Made by a program: the position numbers and the translations under genes. From positions 85,999 to 149,998 of the forward strand of contig NZ_JAKUVC010000009.1 in the NCBI RefSeq assembly GCF_026781265.1: DNA of 64,000 nt, read 5' to 3'. Of the stretch, positions 24,844 through 33,671 are shown piece after piece. The DNA is from Streptococcus sanguinis. GTDB lineage: Bacteria > Bacillota > Bacilli > Lactobacillales > Streptococcaceae. The notes beneath the pieces were generated by a model. The model searched no databases. It saw nothing but the letters and a program-made list of their open reading frames with translations, and was not told where the DNA came from. How positions within the stretch are numbered: the stretch's first letter is position 1; every line of letters begins with the position of its first letter.

Positions 24844-25341
24844 ATGGAACTGAGACGACCGAAGCTAGAAGAAAAGGAAAAGATTTTAGAGATGCTGGCT
24901 GACTTTGAAGCAGCTGGCAGCCGGCAGGACGGCTTCTTTGGCGGAGCGGATTTTGCCTATGAGGACTGGCTGGAGACGATTCAGCTAGCTGAGGCAGGTC
25001 TAGGCTTGCCGCAAGGTTTTGTGCCTTACATCCAACTAATCTCTTTTGCTGCGGATGGTCAGGCTGTGGGTTTTCTCAATCTGCGCTTGCGGCTCAATGA
25101 CTATTTGCTCCAAGAAGGCGGGCATATCGGTTACAGTATTCGTCCGTCTGCGCGTGGGCAAGGATTGGCCAAAGAGCAGCTGCGACAAGGCTTGCAAGTA
25201 GCCAAAAGTAAAAATATTAGACAAGTCCTAGTGACTTGCGATAGTGACAATGCTGCCAGTCGAGCAGTGATTCTGGCTAATGGCGGAGCTTTAGAGGATG
25301 TTCGAGGCGGGAAAGAGCGTTATTGGATTGATATAGATTGA
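24844..25341 (+). CDS. GNAT-family N-acetyltransferase
   Basis: The 165-residue product has the GNAT fold. The acetyl-CoA loop is HIGYSIRPSARGQGLAKEQL (Q/R-x-x-G-x-G/A form), followed by VLVTCDSDNAASRAVILANGG and the C-terminal YWIDID. The substrate is unknown. ATG 24844 follows AGGAGGA. The next gene is a tandem paralogue sharing EDWL, IQ(L)SF, GHIGYSIRPS and VxxTCDxDNxASR. Both lie between nrdD and nrdG and are probably co-transcribed with them. Confidence 0.9.
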   Translation: MELRRPKLEEKEKILEMLADFEAAGSRQDGFFGGADFAYEDWLETIQLAEAGLGLPQGFVPYIQLISFAADGQAVGFLNLRLRLNDYLLQEGGHIGYSIRPSARGQGLAKEQLRQGLQVAKSKNIRQVLVTCDSDNAASRAVILANGGALEDVRGGKERYWIDID

Positions 25342-25350
25342 GGAAAGCCT

Positions 25351-25869
25351 ATGAAGTTACGACGACCAACTTTGGAAAATAAAGACGCGATTTTAGAGGT
25401 GATTGCGGAGTTCGATGCAGCAAAATCCTATATGCACGGTGGCATGGGCTCCACTTGGAAACGAGCAAAGGATTATGAGGATTGGTTAAAAATTGTAGAG
25501 CAGCAGGAGGATGCTGCTAATTTGCCAGCAGGCTGGGTTGCTGCCATTCAATTTTTATCCTTTGATGAGACCGGCTTGCCTCTGGGCTTTTTAGCTCTGC
25601 GCTTGTCTTTGAATGACAAATTATTTGTGGAGGGCGGGCATATTGGCTATTCCATCCGCCCCAGTCAACGCAGAAAGGGCTTGGCTAAGTTGCAGCTAAA
25701 GCTAGGGCTAGCAGAAGCTAGAAAGCAAGGATTAGAACGAGTGCTGATTACCTGCGATGAAGACAACGAAGCCAGCCGCCGCACCATTCTCTCTGCTGGC
25801 GGTGTTTATGAAAATACAATCGACAGAAGTCAGCGCTACTGGATAGAGCTAGATGGGGAGGTGTCATGA
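25351..25869 (+). CDS. GNAT-family N-acetyltransferase, tandem paralogue
   Basis: The 172-residue product is closely similar to the preceding protein: MKLRRPTLENKDAIL against MELRRPKLEEKEKIL at the start, GHIGYSIRPSQRRKGLAKLQL in the acetyl-CoA loop (here R-R-K-G-L-A), and LITCDEDNEASRRTILSAGG. The substrate is unknown. The stop overlaps the nrdG start by four bases (ATGA), so expression is tied to the anaerobic reductase operon. Confidence 0.9.
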   Translation: MKLRRPTLENKDAILEVIAEFDAAKSYMHGGMGSTWKRAKDYEDWLKIVEQQEDAANLPAGWVAAIQFLSFDETGLPLGFLALRLSLNDKLFVEGGHIGYSIRPSQRRKGLAKLQLKLGLAEARKQGLERVLITCDEDNEASRRTILSAGGVYENTIDRSQRYWIELDGEVS

Positions 25870-26465
25870 ACAATCCCAAACCTCAAGAATGGAAAAGTGA
25901 GGAGCTGAGTAAAGGGCGAATCATTGACTATAAGGCCTTTAACTTTGTGGATGGCGAAGGTGTACGCAACTCCCTCTATGTCAGTGGCTGTATGTTTCAC
26001 TGTGAGGGCTGCTATAATGCAGCAACCTGGTCCTTCAACGCTGGCATTCCCTATACCCAAGAGTTGGAGGAGCAGATTATGAAAGACTTGGCGGAGCCTT
26101 ATGTGCAGGGACTGACCCTCCTAGGCGGCGAGCCTTTTATCAATACAGGTATTCTCCTGCCCTTGGTCAAGCGGATTCGGAGAGAGTTGCCGGACAAGGA
26201 TATCTGGTCTTGGACGGGCTACACCTGGGAGGAGATGATGCTGGAAACGGAGGATAAGCTGGAGCTGCTGAGTTTGATTGACATTCTAGTGGACGGTCGT
26301 TTTGACCTTACCAAGAAGAATCTCATGCTACAGTTCCGCGGCTCTTCTAATCAACGCATCATTGATGTGCAGAAGTCCCTTGAGGCAGGCCAGGTAGTCA
26401 TCTGGGACAAGCTTAATGATGGCCTCCAGGCCTATGAGCAAGTTGACAGAGATAAGATGCTTTAA
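25866..26465 (+). CDS. nrdG: anaerobic ribonucleotide reductase activating protein
   Basis: The 199-residue radical SAM protein generates the glycyl radical on NrdD. The iron-sulfur cysteines are in SGCMFHCEGCYN (CxxxCxxC), preceded by FVDGEGVRNSLYVSG. TLLGGEPF is the SAM-binding GGE motif. The ATG overlaps the preceding stop (ATGA). It is the last gene before a terminator and the polysaccharide locus. Confidence 0.97.
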   Translation: MNNPKPQEWKSEELSKGRIIDYKAFNFVDGEGVRNSLYVSGCMFHCEGCYNAATWSFNAGIPYTQELEEQIMKDLAEPYVQGLTLLGGEPFINTGILLPLVKRIRRELPDKDIWSWTGYTWEEMMLETEDKLELLSLIDILVDGRFDLTKKNLMLQFRGSSNQRIIDVQKSLEAGQVVIWDKLNDGLQAYEQVDRDKML

Positions 26466-26484
26466 AAAACAAGCAAAATACTGA

Positions 26485-26511
26485 TATAAAAGAGGCTTCA
26501 CCTCTTTTTCT
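26485..26511 (+). terminator. terminator after nrdG
   Basis: AAAAGAGG (26488-26495) and CCTCTTTTT (26501-26509) with a five-base loop. Confidence 0.88.
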
Positions 26512-26614
26512 GTTGCCAAAAACAGTATAAAATATCGGTTTTTCGAGAAGGGAGAAGGAATTTACTGAAAATTAATACAGACTGTCCTTTTTTGTCAACA
26601 AAATTTGAAAAAAA

Positions 26615-26665
26615 CTAAAATATTTTTAAATATTTTAGTGTATCATAATGCATTTATGATATAAT
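26615..26665 (+). promoter_or_regulatory. cps promoter with two adjacent palindromes
   Basis: The extended -10 TGATATAAT (TATAAT at 26660-26665) is overlapped by the inverted repeat TATCATAA (26641-26648) and TTATGATA (26654-26661). Directly upstream are perfect 11-base arms CTAAAATATTT (26615-26625) and AAATATTTTAG (26628-26638). No consensus -35 is seen. The palindromes are good candidate operators; the regulator is unknown. Confidence 0.6.
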
Positions 26666-26704
26666 AAAATGTATTTATATCTCAGGGGAGAAAAAGGGAG
26701 AATT

Positions 26705-28177
26705 ATGAATCATCATAGGAGAAATGTGCCTGCTTCTAAAAAGGGGAAGAAGCTTAGGCTCTTTAATGTAGCTTTACTGACATTGGTAAGCTTGGTTTCA
26801 GGTTTGCTTGTTTTTTCTATATTTAAAAATAATGTTCTGGCGTTTCATCACCTGAACCTTATTTTGTCTGCTCTTTTGGCGGCTGTTATTTTACTGGCAG
26901 CCTTCTTTATATGGAAAAATAAGTTCAAAGTCCTGACAACCTTACTTTTGCTTGTGACCTTACTGGTATCCTCAGGAGCTATGTACGGGGTCAAGGAGCT
27001 GATGGACTTGTCTAGAGGTGTGAACTCCACTTCAAATTACTCTGAAATTGAAATGGCAGTTTATGTCCGGGCAGACAGCGATAAATCAGATGTGACGCAA
27101 CTGAAGAAGCTGACAGCTCCGACTGAAAATGGAGACAAGGACAATGTAACGGCTCTTCTGGACCACATCAAGAAGACTAAAAAGACAGAACTCACTGTAG
27201 AAAACAGCTCGTCTTATATCGCAGCCTACAATGCCCTCACCAATCAAGAGACCGAGGCCATTGCCCTCAATAGCTCGTTTGGAGACATGCTGGCTTCTCA
27301 CGATGCTGATTATGCTTCAAAGATAAAGAAAATCTATACTTATAAAATCACTCGTCAAGTAGAGACCGGCAAGCGCAGGGATGATGCCAATGCGGATGTC
27401 TTCAATATCTATGTCAGTGGTATTGACACTTATGGGTCTATCTCATCTGTCTCACGCTCAGATGTCAATATCATCATGACAGTTAATCGCAAGACCAAGA
27501 AAGTCCTCTTGACTACAACTCCTCGTGATTCTTATGTGGCGATTGCAGATGGAGGAGGCGGACAGATGGACAAGCTGACCCATGCTGGGATTTACGGAGT
27601 GGATGCTTCTGTCCACACGCTGGAAAATCTTTACGGCATTGGCATTGACTACTATGTTCGTCTGAACTTCACTTCCTTCCTCAAGCTAGTAGACCTGCTG
27701 GGTGGGATTGATGTTGAAAATGACCAAGAATTTACCAGCCGACATGGTAATCATCATTTTCCAGTGGGGAAAGTCCATATGAACTCAGATCAGGCACTTG
27801 GCTTTGTTCGCGAGCGTTACTCCCTTCAGGGGGGCGACAATGACCGCGGGAAAAATCAAGAAAAGGTTATCGAAGCAGTCATTAAAAAGCTGACTTCAAC
27901 CAGTGCTTTGAAGAACTACAATAAGATTATTTCCGGCTTGCAGGACTCTATCCAGACCAACATGGAGTTGCCTGTTCTTATGAATCTGGTCAATACCCAG
28001 CTGGAGTCAGGTGGAAGCTATCAAGTTCAGTCACAAGCCATCAGCGGAAACGGCCGTATGGATCTACCATCTTATGCTATGCCAGATTCCAATCTTTACA
28101 TGATGGAAATCCAGCCAGAAAGCCTTGATAATGCTAAGGCAGCGATTCAGCAGGTAATGGAAGGAAAAACACCATGA
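26705..28177 (+). CDS. cpsA: LytR-CpsA-Psr family polysaccharide attachment protein CpsA (Wzg)
   Basis: The 490-residue product has a short cytoplasmic N-terminus and three transmembrane helices. An accessory DNA_PPF-like extracellular part follows (about residues 110-220). The LytR-CpsA-Psr domain (about 225-375) carries [20 protein letters not shown] and [17 protein letters not shown] with the conserved arginines that bind polyprenyl phosphates. Members ligate polymers to peptidoglycan. ATG 26705 follows AAAGGGAG. It is the first gene of the locus and overlaps cpsB by four bases. Confidence 0.95.
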   Translation: MNHHRRNVPASKKGKKLRLFNVALLTLVSLVSGLLVFSIFKNNVLAFHHLNLILSALLAAVILLAAFFIWKNKFKVLTTLLLLVTLLVSSGAMYGVKELMDLSRGVNSTSNYSEIEMAVYVRADSDKSDVTQLKKLTAPTENGDKDNVTALLDHIKKTKKTELTVENSSSYIAAYNALTNQETEAIALNSSFGDMLASHDADYASKIKKIYTYKITRQVETGKRRDDANADVFNIYVSGIDTYGSISSVSRSDVNIIMTVNRKTKKVLLTTTPRDSYVAIADGGGGQMDKLTHAGIYGVDASVHTLENLYGIGIDYYVRLNFTSFLKLVDLLGGIDVENDQEFTSRHGNHHFPVGKVHMNSDQALGFVRERYSLQGGDNDRGKNQEKVIEAVIKKLTSTSALKNYNKIISGLQDSIQTNMELPVLMNLVNTQLESGGSYQVQSQAISGNGRMDLPSYAMPDSNLYMMEIQPESLDNAKAAIQQVMEGKTP

Positions 28178-28905
28178 TTGACATCCATTCTCATATTATC
28201 TTTGATGTGGACGATGGTCCTAAGACCTTTGAGGATTCCAAAAAACTGCTGGAAGAAAGTTATCGACAGGGAGTTCGGACCATCATTTCTACCTCTCATC
28301 GCAGAAAGGGCATGTTTGAAACGCCTGAGGAGACCATTAGCGCTAACTTTAAAATGGTAAAAGAACTGGCAGAGCTTGTAGCGCCTGACTTGACGGTTCT
28401 CTATGGGGCAGAGATTTACTATACCAGTGATGTGGCGGATAAGTTGGAAAAGGGGATTGTCCCCAGTCTAGCTGGTACACGCTATGTGCTGATTGAGTTT
28501 AGCATGGCAACGCCTTATAAAGACATCCATACAGGTCTAGCTCAGATTTTGCGGCTTGGCTTGACACCAGTCGTGGCTCATATTGAGCGCTATCACTGCC
28601 TGGAAAATGATGAAAAGAAGGTGCAGGAACTCATTAATATGGGCTGCTATACTCAGATTAATAGCTCCAGTGTTCTGAAGCCTAAGCTGCTTGGAGACTC
28701 GCATAAATTTATGAAAAAACGGGCTCAGTTCTTTTTGGAGAGGGACTTGGTCCACTTTGTTGCCAGCGACATGCACAATCTAAGCCAGAGACCGCCCTTT
28801 ATGAAAGAGGCCTTTTACATCGTCGCTAAGAAATACGGTTCCCGCCGGGCAGAAGCCCTCTTTGGCGGCAACCAAGCATTATTATTGAAAAATGAATTGA
28901 TTTAG
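28174..28905 (+). CDS. cpsB: manganese-dependent tyrosine phosphatase CpsB (Wzh)
   Basis: The 243-residue product is a PHP-family phosphotyrosine phosphatase. The metal ligands begin in [15 protein letters not shown] (His5, His7) and continue in STSHR, GAEIYY, AHIERY and SDMHN. It dephosphorylates the C-terminal tyrosines of CpsD and so sets polymer export and length. The four-base overlap with cpsA couples translation. cpsC follows after seven bases. Confidence 0.96.
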   Translation: MIDIHSHIIFDVDDGPKTFEDSKKLLEESYRQGVRTIISTSHRRKGMFETPEETISANFKMVKELAELVAPDLTVLYGAEIYYTSDVADKLEKGIVPSLAGTRYVLIEFSMATPYKDIHTGLAQILRLGLTPVVAHIERYHCLENDEKKVQELINMGCYTQINSSSVLKPKLLGDSHKFMKKRAQFFLERDLVHFVASDMHNLSQRPPFMKEAFYIVAKKYGSRRAEALFGGNQALLLKNELI

Positions 28906-28912
28906 GGGAAAA

Positions 28913-29608
28913 ATGGAAAAACAAGAAAAGCAAATCGTAGAAATCGATATTCTGTCCTTGCTGAGAGCCTTATGGTTGAAAAAGTTCACCATCGTATTGG
29001 GAGCTGTACTCTTTTCTTTGCTGGCTTTTGGCTACAGCGTCTTTATTGCTAAGAAAATGTATCAGAGCACCACACGCATCTATGTGGTTAGCCGTCAGAA
29101 CGAAACGCAGGCAGCTTTGACCAATCAGGACCTGCAGGCGGGGGCTTACCTCGTTAAGGACTTTAAGGAAATTATTCTGTCACAGGCGGTTCTGTCACAG
29201 GCAATTAGTGAGTTGAAACTGCAAACTTCACCAAGAGAGCTGACGCGTCACATTACCGTTTCCGTTCCGGCGGATACTCGTATCGTTTCGATTACGGTTA
29301 AAGATGACAATCCAGAAGAAGCAGCTCGCATTGCCAATGCCTTTCGTAATATCGCCGCTGAGAAAATTATCGAGGTGACAAAAGTCCCTGATGTGACAAC
29401 TTTGGAAGAAGCGACAGTCGCAGCAGAGCCGTCTTCACCTAATATTCGGCGTAATGTTATCTTAGGATTTTTAGGAGGCAGCGTCCTGATGTCGATCTTT
29501 ATTATCGCGGTAGAAATCTTGGACGATCGGGTGAAGAAGCCAGAAGACATTGAAGAAGTCATGGGCTTGACGCTGTTGGGCGTTATCCCAGATATGAACA
29601 GAATGTAA
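28913..29608 (+). CDS. cpsC: polysaccharide co-polymerase CpsC (Wzd)
   Basis: The 231-residue product has the Wzz chain-length architecture: membrane helices at about residues 25-45 and 180-200 with an extracytoplasmic domain between. PNIRRNVILGFLGG before the second helix is typical. The N-terminal DILSLLRALWLKK is the usual cytoplasmic lead-in. It activates the kinase CpsD from the membrane and controls chain length. Confidence 0.95.
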   Translation: MEKQEKQIVEIDILSLLRALWLKKFTIVLGAVLFSLLAFGYSVFIAKKMYQSTTRIYVVSRQNETQAALTNQDLQAGAYLVKDFKEIILSQAVLSQAISELKLQTSPRELTRHITVSVPADTRIVSITVKDDNPEEAARIANAFRNIAAEKIIEVTKVPDVTTLEEATVAAEPSSPNIRRNVILGFLGGSVLMSIFIIAVEILDDRVKKPEDIEEVMGLTLLGVIPDMNRM

Positions 29609-29618
29609 GGGAGAGAAA

Positions 29619-30317
29619 ATGGCAACCTTAGAATTAGTTAGGAAAAAAAGGAATCTTGTCAAACTAACCGAGGAATACTATAACGCTCTGAGCACTAATG
29701 TACAGCTGAGCGGAGCCAATATCAAGATGGTCGAAATAAGCTCGGTGACGGCAAATGAAGGAAAGTCTACAACCTCAGTCAATCTCGCGTCAGCCTTTGC
29801 CAGAGCTGGTCATAAGACCTTGCTGATTGATGCGGATATCCGTAACTCAGTCATGTCCGGTGTGTTTAGCAGTCAGAGAAAAGTATCAGGACTGACGGAC
29901 TATCTGTCAGGACAGGCTGCCCTGCATGAAGTCATCAACGATACAGATATGGACAACCTAGATGTGATCTTATCTGGTCCAGTATCACCTAATCCGACGG
30001 GGCTTTTGCAAAGCAAGCAGTTTGAAGCGCTTTTGACTGACCTGCGTGTTCGTTATGACTACATCATCGTAGATACTTCACCGATTGGTCTGGTCATTGA
30101 TGCGGCTATCATCGCTCAGAAATGTGATGCTAGCTTCTTGGTGACACAAGCAGGACATATCAAACGAAAAGCAGTCATGAAAGCTAAAGAGCAGTTGGAG
30201 CAAACGGGAACTCCTTTTTTGGGTGTTGTCCTCAATAAATATAACATTGATTTGGAACGCTATGGCGCCTACGGAACTTATGGGGGATACGGCAGCTATG
30301 GCAATTATGGGAAATAG
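29619..30317 (+). CDS. cpsD: autophosphorylating tyrosine kinase CpsD (Wze)
   Basis: The 232-residue BY-kinase carries Walker A VTANEGKSTTSVNLA, Walker A' LLIDADIRNS and Walker B YIIVDTSPIG. The C-terminal tail is a cluster of YG repeats (YGAYGTYGGYGSYGNYGK), which supplies the phosphorylated tyrosines. With CpsB and CpsC it forms the phosphoregulatory switch for export and assembly. ATG 29619 follows GGGAGAG. Confidence 0.96.
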   Translation: MATLELVRKKRNLVKLTEEYYNALSTNVQLSGANIKMVEISSVTANEGKSTTSVNLASAFARAGHKTLLIDADIRNSVMSGVFSSQRKVSGLTDYLSGQAALHEVINDTDMDNLDVILSGPVSPNPTGLLQSKQFEALLTDLRVRYDYIIVDTSPIGLVIDAAIIAQKCDASFLVTQAGHIKRKAVMKAKEQLEQTGTPFLGVVLNKYNIDLERYGAYGTYGGYGSYGNYGK

Positions 30318-30355
30318 GGAATAAAGAGTTTTAGGATAATTGGGAGATTAGGAAC

Positions 30356-32158
30356 ATGACAAGAGCGAGAAAAAGAGTCATCTTAATTATTGTTGATATT
30401 ATTTTGCTCAGTATAAGTCAGGGGATTTCAAAATTCTTCTTAGCAAAATATGTCGGGATAACGGATTTATCTTTTGTCTCTATTTTAATGGGGATTATTG
30501 TACTATATTTGACATTTGCAACACTGTCGAATGTCTTTTCTACCATTACAAGGTATACAGATTACAAAACAATGTTTCGAGTTGGGGGCTCAATTTTGGG
30601 AGCTTACTCGATTGTATACATTGTAGAGAAAATCTTTTATGAATCCACAAACAGTAGATATATTGTCCTTTCTATGCTGCTATCGTTTTTGTTGGTTATT
30701 GCTTCAAGGCTGACTTGGCGGGAGATTCATGAATTCGTGCAGCACCCTTCAGCCTTACTGGGTAAGAAAGTAGATGGGACGAAGACCCTTGTTGTCGGTT
30801 CAGGGGATGGTGCTAGTCTTTTTATCAAGACAGCCCAGCAAAAATCAAAAGATTTGAAGATAGTCGCGATTGTGGATGATGATAAGAATAAGCAAAATAC
30901 GTATCTTCATGGAGTAAAAGTTGTAGGAACAACTGAGCAGATACCTGAAATTGTAGGGAATTATGAAGTTGAACAAATTGTCATTGCCATTCCTTCGTTG
31001 GCTCCAGATGATTACGAGCGAATCGTAGAGTACTGCCAACAAACGGAGGTCAAGGTCAATGCCATGCCTAAGTATGAACAGGTGATTACGGGGAAACTAT
31101 CTGTCAGCAAACTTCAGGAAATTGATATTGCAGATCTGTTAGGGCGTAAAGAAGTTAAGCTGGATCAGCAAAGTTTGAAGTCCAATATTAAATGCAAGAC
31201 AGTTCTTGTTACGGGGGCAGGTGGCTCTATCGGCTCAGAACTTTGCCGTCAGATTGCTCAATTCTGCCCAGCTAGGCTCCTGCTTCTAGGTCATGGAGAA
31301 AATTCAATTTATTTGATTCACAAGGAGCTGTCAAGCCGTTATAAAGATGATATTGAGTTGATTCCAATCATTGCAGATATTCAAGATAGAGAGAGGATTT
31401 TCCATATTATGGAAACCTATCGTCCTGATCGAGTGTATCATGCAGCAGCTCACAAGCATGTTCCTTTGATGGAGTACAATCCGACAGAAGCGGTCAAAAA
31501 TAATATCTATGGTACACGAAATGTAGCAGAAGCAGCAAAGGCAGCTGGTGTCGCGAAATTTGTTATGATTTCTACAGATAAGGCGGTCAACCCGCCTAAT
31601 GTTATGGGGGCAACTAAGCGTGTGGCAGAAATGGTCGTGACCAGTTTAAATGAAGAAGGAAAGACTCTTTTCTCAGCTGTCCGCTTTGGGAATGTTTTGG
31701 GCAGCCGAGGTAGTGTTGTTCCTTTGTTCAAGGAGCAGATTGCCAAGGGAGGTCCTATCACCGTGACGGACTTTCGAATGACACGCTATTTCATGACCAT
31801 ACCAGAAGCCAGCCGCTTGGTGATTCAGGCTGGGGCCTTGATGCAAGGGGGAGAGGTTTTTGTCTTGGATATGGGCGAGCCTGTGAAAATTTTGGACCTA
31901 GCTAAAAAGATGATCACGCTCAGCGGCCATACTGAAGAGGAGATTCAGATTCAGGAAGCAGGTATTCGACCGGGTGAAAAGCTTTATGAAGAGCTCTTGT
32001 CCGCCAAGGAAAAGGTCAATGATCAAGTCTATGAAAAGATTTTTGTAGGGAATGTTCAGTCGTTGCCCAAGACCGAGGTGGATTCCTATGTGGACTCTCT
32101 TCTGACTCTTGGTGCAAATGACCTCAAGGATAGCCTGGTAAAGTTTGCACAGCAATAA
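30356..32158 (+). CDS. UDP-sugar 4,6-dehydratase, membrane-bound (CapD/PglF type)
   Basis: The 600-residue product has four N-terminal membrane helices (residues 8-125), a Rossmann-like CoA-binding-type domain (about 140-250; TLVVGSGDGASL) and an extended SDR domain with GAGGSIGSELCRQI at about residue 285. The catalytic region reads STDKAVNPPNVMGATKR, with Met where classic SDRs have Tyr; this Met-Lys arrangement is known in PglF, FlaA1 and WbpM enzymes. The usual substrate is UDP-GlcNAc, giving a 4-keto-6-deoxy sugar for FucNAc, QuiNAc or bacillosamine-type products. It precedes the initiating transferase, which would use the product. Confidence 0.92.
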   Translation: MTRARKRVILIIVDIILLSISQGISKFFLAKYVGITDLSFVSILMGIIVLYLTFATLSNVFSTITRYTDYKTMFRVGGSILGAYSIVYIVEKIFYESTNSRYIVLSMLLSFLLVIASRLTWREIHEFVQHPSALLGKKVDGTKTLVVGSGDGASLFIKTAQQKSKDLKIVAIVDDDKNKQNTYLHGVKVVGTTEQIPEIVGNYEVEQIVIAIPSLAPDDYERIVEYCQQTEVKVNAMPKYEQVITGKLSVSKLQEIDIADLLGRKEVKLDQQSLKSNIKCKTVLVTGAGGSIGSELCRQIAQFCPARLLLLGHGENSIYLIHKELSSRYKDDIELIPIIADIQDRERIFHIMETYRPDRVYHAAAHKHVPLMEYNPTEAVKNNIYGTRNVAEAAKAAGVAKFVMISTDKAVNPPNVMGATKRVAEMVVTSLNEEGKTLFSAVRFGNVLGSRGSVVPLFKEQIAKGGPITVTDFRMTRYFMTIPEASRLVIQAGALMQGGEVFVLDMGEPVKILDLAKKMITLSGHTEEEIQIQEAGIRPGEKLYEELLSAKEKVNDQVYEKIFVGNVQSLPKTEVDSYVDSLLTLGANDLKDSLVKFAQQ

Positions 32159-32173
32159 GTTTTTAGGATAATC

Positions 32174-32779
32174 ATGTATAAATTTTTTAAACGAACATTA
32201 GATATAGTCTTATCATTCTTAGGAATGATTGTCTTATCACCATTTTTTCTGCTTCTAGTACTTGCTATTAAATTGGATTCAAAAGGACCAGTTTTGTTCA
32301 AACAGAAGCGAATCGGTCTGCATAAGAAACACTTCTATATTTTGAAATTCAGAACGATGCGAATTGATACACCTAAGGATACCCCAACTCATTTGCTGGA
32401 AAATCCTGAGCAATGGATTACAAAGGTTGGAAAATTTCTTAGGAAGACGTCTCTGGATGAGTTGCCTCAGATTTGGAATATTTTTGTTGGTGACATGAGT
32501 ATCATAGGTCCAAGACCGGCTCTTTGGAATCAGTATGATTTGATTGAAGAGCGAGACCGCTATGGAGCAAATGATGTTTTGCCAGGTCTGACGGGATGGG
32601 CTCAGATTCACGGGCGAGATGAGTTGCCGATTGCTAAGAAAGCTGAATTGGACGGCTACTATGTCCAGCATTTGTCTTTTGGATTGGATGTCCGCTGTTT
32701 CTTTGGCACCATTAAGAGTGTTGCTAAGAGCGAAGGAGTTGTCGAAGGCGGCACGGGAAATATGGAAAAGAAAGATTAA
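32174..32779 (+). CDS. initiating sugar phosphate transferase (PglC-like)
   Basis: The 201-residue product has a single N-terminal membrane helix (MYKFFKRTLDIVLSF onward) and the small PglC-like catalytic domain of bacterial sugar transferases: GPVLFKQKRIGLHKK, FYILKFRTM, RKTSLDELPQIWNI, GDMSIIGPRPAL and LPGLTGWAQI. It moves a sugar phosphate to undecaprenyl phosphate, the first committed step of the repeat unit. It lacks the long multi-spanning N-terminus of WbaP/WchA. The partner 4,6-dehydratase upstream suggests a deoxyaminosugar as first residue. Confidence 0.93.
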   Translation: MYKFFKRTLDIVLSFLGMIVLSPFFLLLVLAIKLDSKGPVLFKQKRIGLHKKHFYILKFRTMRIDTPKDTPTHLLENPEQWITKVGKFLRKTSLDELPQIWNIFVGDMSIIGPRPALWNQYDLIEERDRYGANDVLPGLTGWAQIHGRDELPIAKKAELDGYYVQHLSFGLDVRCFFGTIKSVAKSEGVVEGGTGNMEKKD

Positions 32780-32785
32780 AGGCTG

Positions 32786-33646
32786 ATGAAAAGAATATTA
32801 ATTACGGGAGAGGGTAGCTATATCGGCCGGAGCTTTAAGAGGTATGTTTCTTCACGGGAGGATGTCCAGGTTGATGAGTTGGACGTCCGCGGAGAAACAT
32901 GGAAGGAGAAAGATTTTTCGTCTTTTGATGTAATTTTGCATTTGGCGGCGATTGTCCATATCTCCAACCCATCAAAAGAGATGGAATCGGTATATAATCA
33001 AGTCAATACTCAGCTACCTTATGAATTAGCTCAAAAGGCTAGAGGCGAAGGTGTCAAACATTTTATCTTTATGAGCAGCATGAGCGTCTATGGCGAAGTT
33101 TTGGGAGATCGGGTTATCACAAAGGATACAGAAGAGCGTCCTGATTCTTTTTATGGCAAAAGCAAACTAGCTGCTGAGCAACTTCTGGCGGAATTGGAGA
33201 GCGAAGATTTCAAATTGGCAGTTTTACGGCCGCCTATGGTTTATGGTCATCAAGCTAAGGGAAATTATAAGCGATTGTCAAAGTTGGCTCAGAAACTACC
33301 AGTCTTCCCTTTGGTCCAGAATGAACGTAGTATGATTTATATTGATAACCTTTGTGAGTTTATCAGACTGATTGTTCAGAATCAAGACAGCGGTGTTTTC
33401 TATCCTCAAAATCAGGACTATGTCAATACCTCTCAGCTAGTCAAAGAAATAAAAAGGACTCATGGCCAGAGAGTAGTCTTGCTGCCTGCATTTAACTGGA
33501 TTTTAAAAGGACTGTCCCGCTATGTTTCGACTCTGAATAAACTGTTTTCAGATTTAACTTATGAAAAAGAGATGTCTAGCTATTCTCAGTCTTATCAGGT
33601 AGCAGATTTTAGGAGGTCTATTGAGAAGACGGAGAAGGGAAACTAG
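32786..33646 (+). CDS. NAD-dependent sugar reductase/epimerase (extended SDR)
   Basis: The 286-residue product has a Rossmann start RILITGEGSYIGRSF, in which the third glycine is kept but the motif is altered, LHLAAIVH, and the catalytic Tyr/Lys in FYGKSKLAAE. RPPMVYGHQAKGNYKRL is the substrate side. It is probably the 4-keto reductase that completes the sugar made by the upstream dehydratase. The tail from residue 230 is less typical. The start ATG 32786 follows AAAGGCTG. Confidence 0.85.
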   Translation: MKRILITGEGSYIGRSFKRYVSSREDVQVDELDVRGETWKEKDFSSFDVILHLAAIVHISNPSKEMESVYNQVNTQLPYELAQKARGEGVKHFIFMSSMSVYGEVLGDRVITKDTEERPDSFYGKSKLAAEQLLAELESEDFKLAVLRPPMVYGHQAKGNYKRLSKLAQKLPVFPLVQNERSMIYIDNLCEFIRLIVQNQDSGVFYPQNQDYVNTSQLVKEIKRTHGQRVVLLPAFNWILKGLSRYVSTLNKLFSDLTYEKEMSSYSQSYQVADFRRSIEKTEKGN

Positions 33647-33671
33647 TTTAGGATGATTGGGGGGATTGTTA

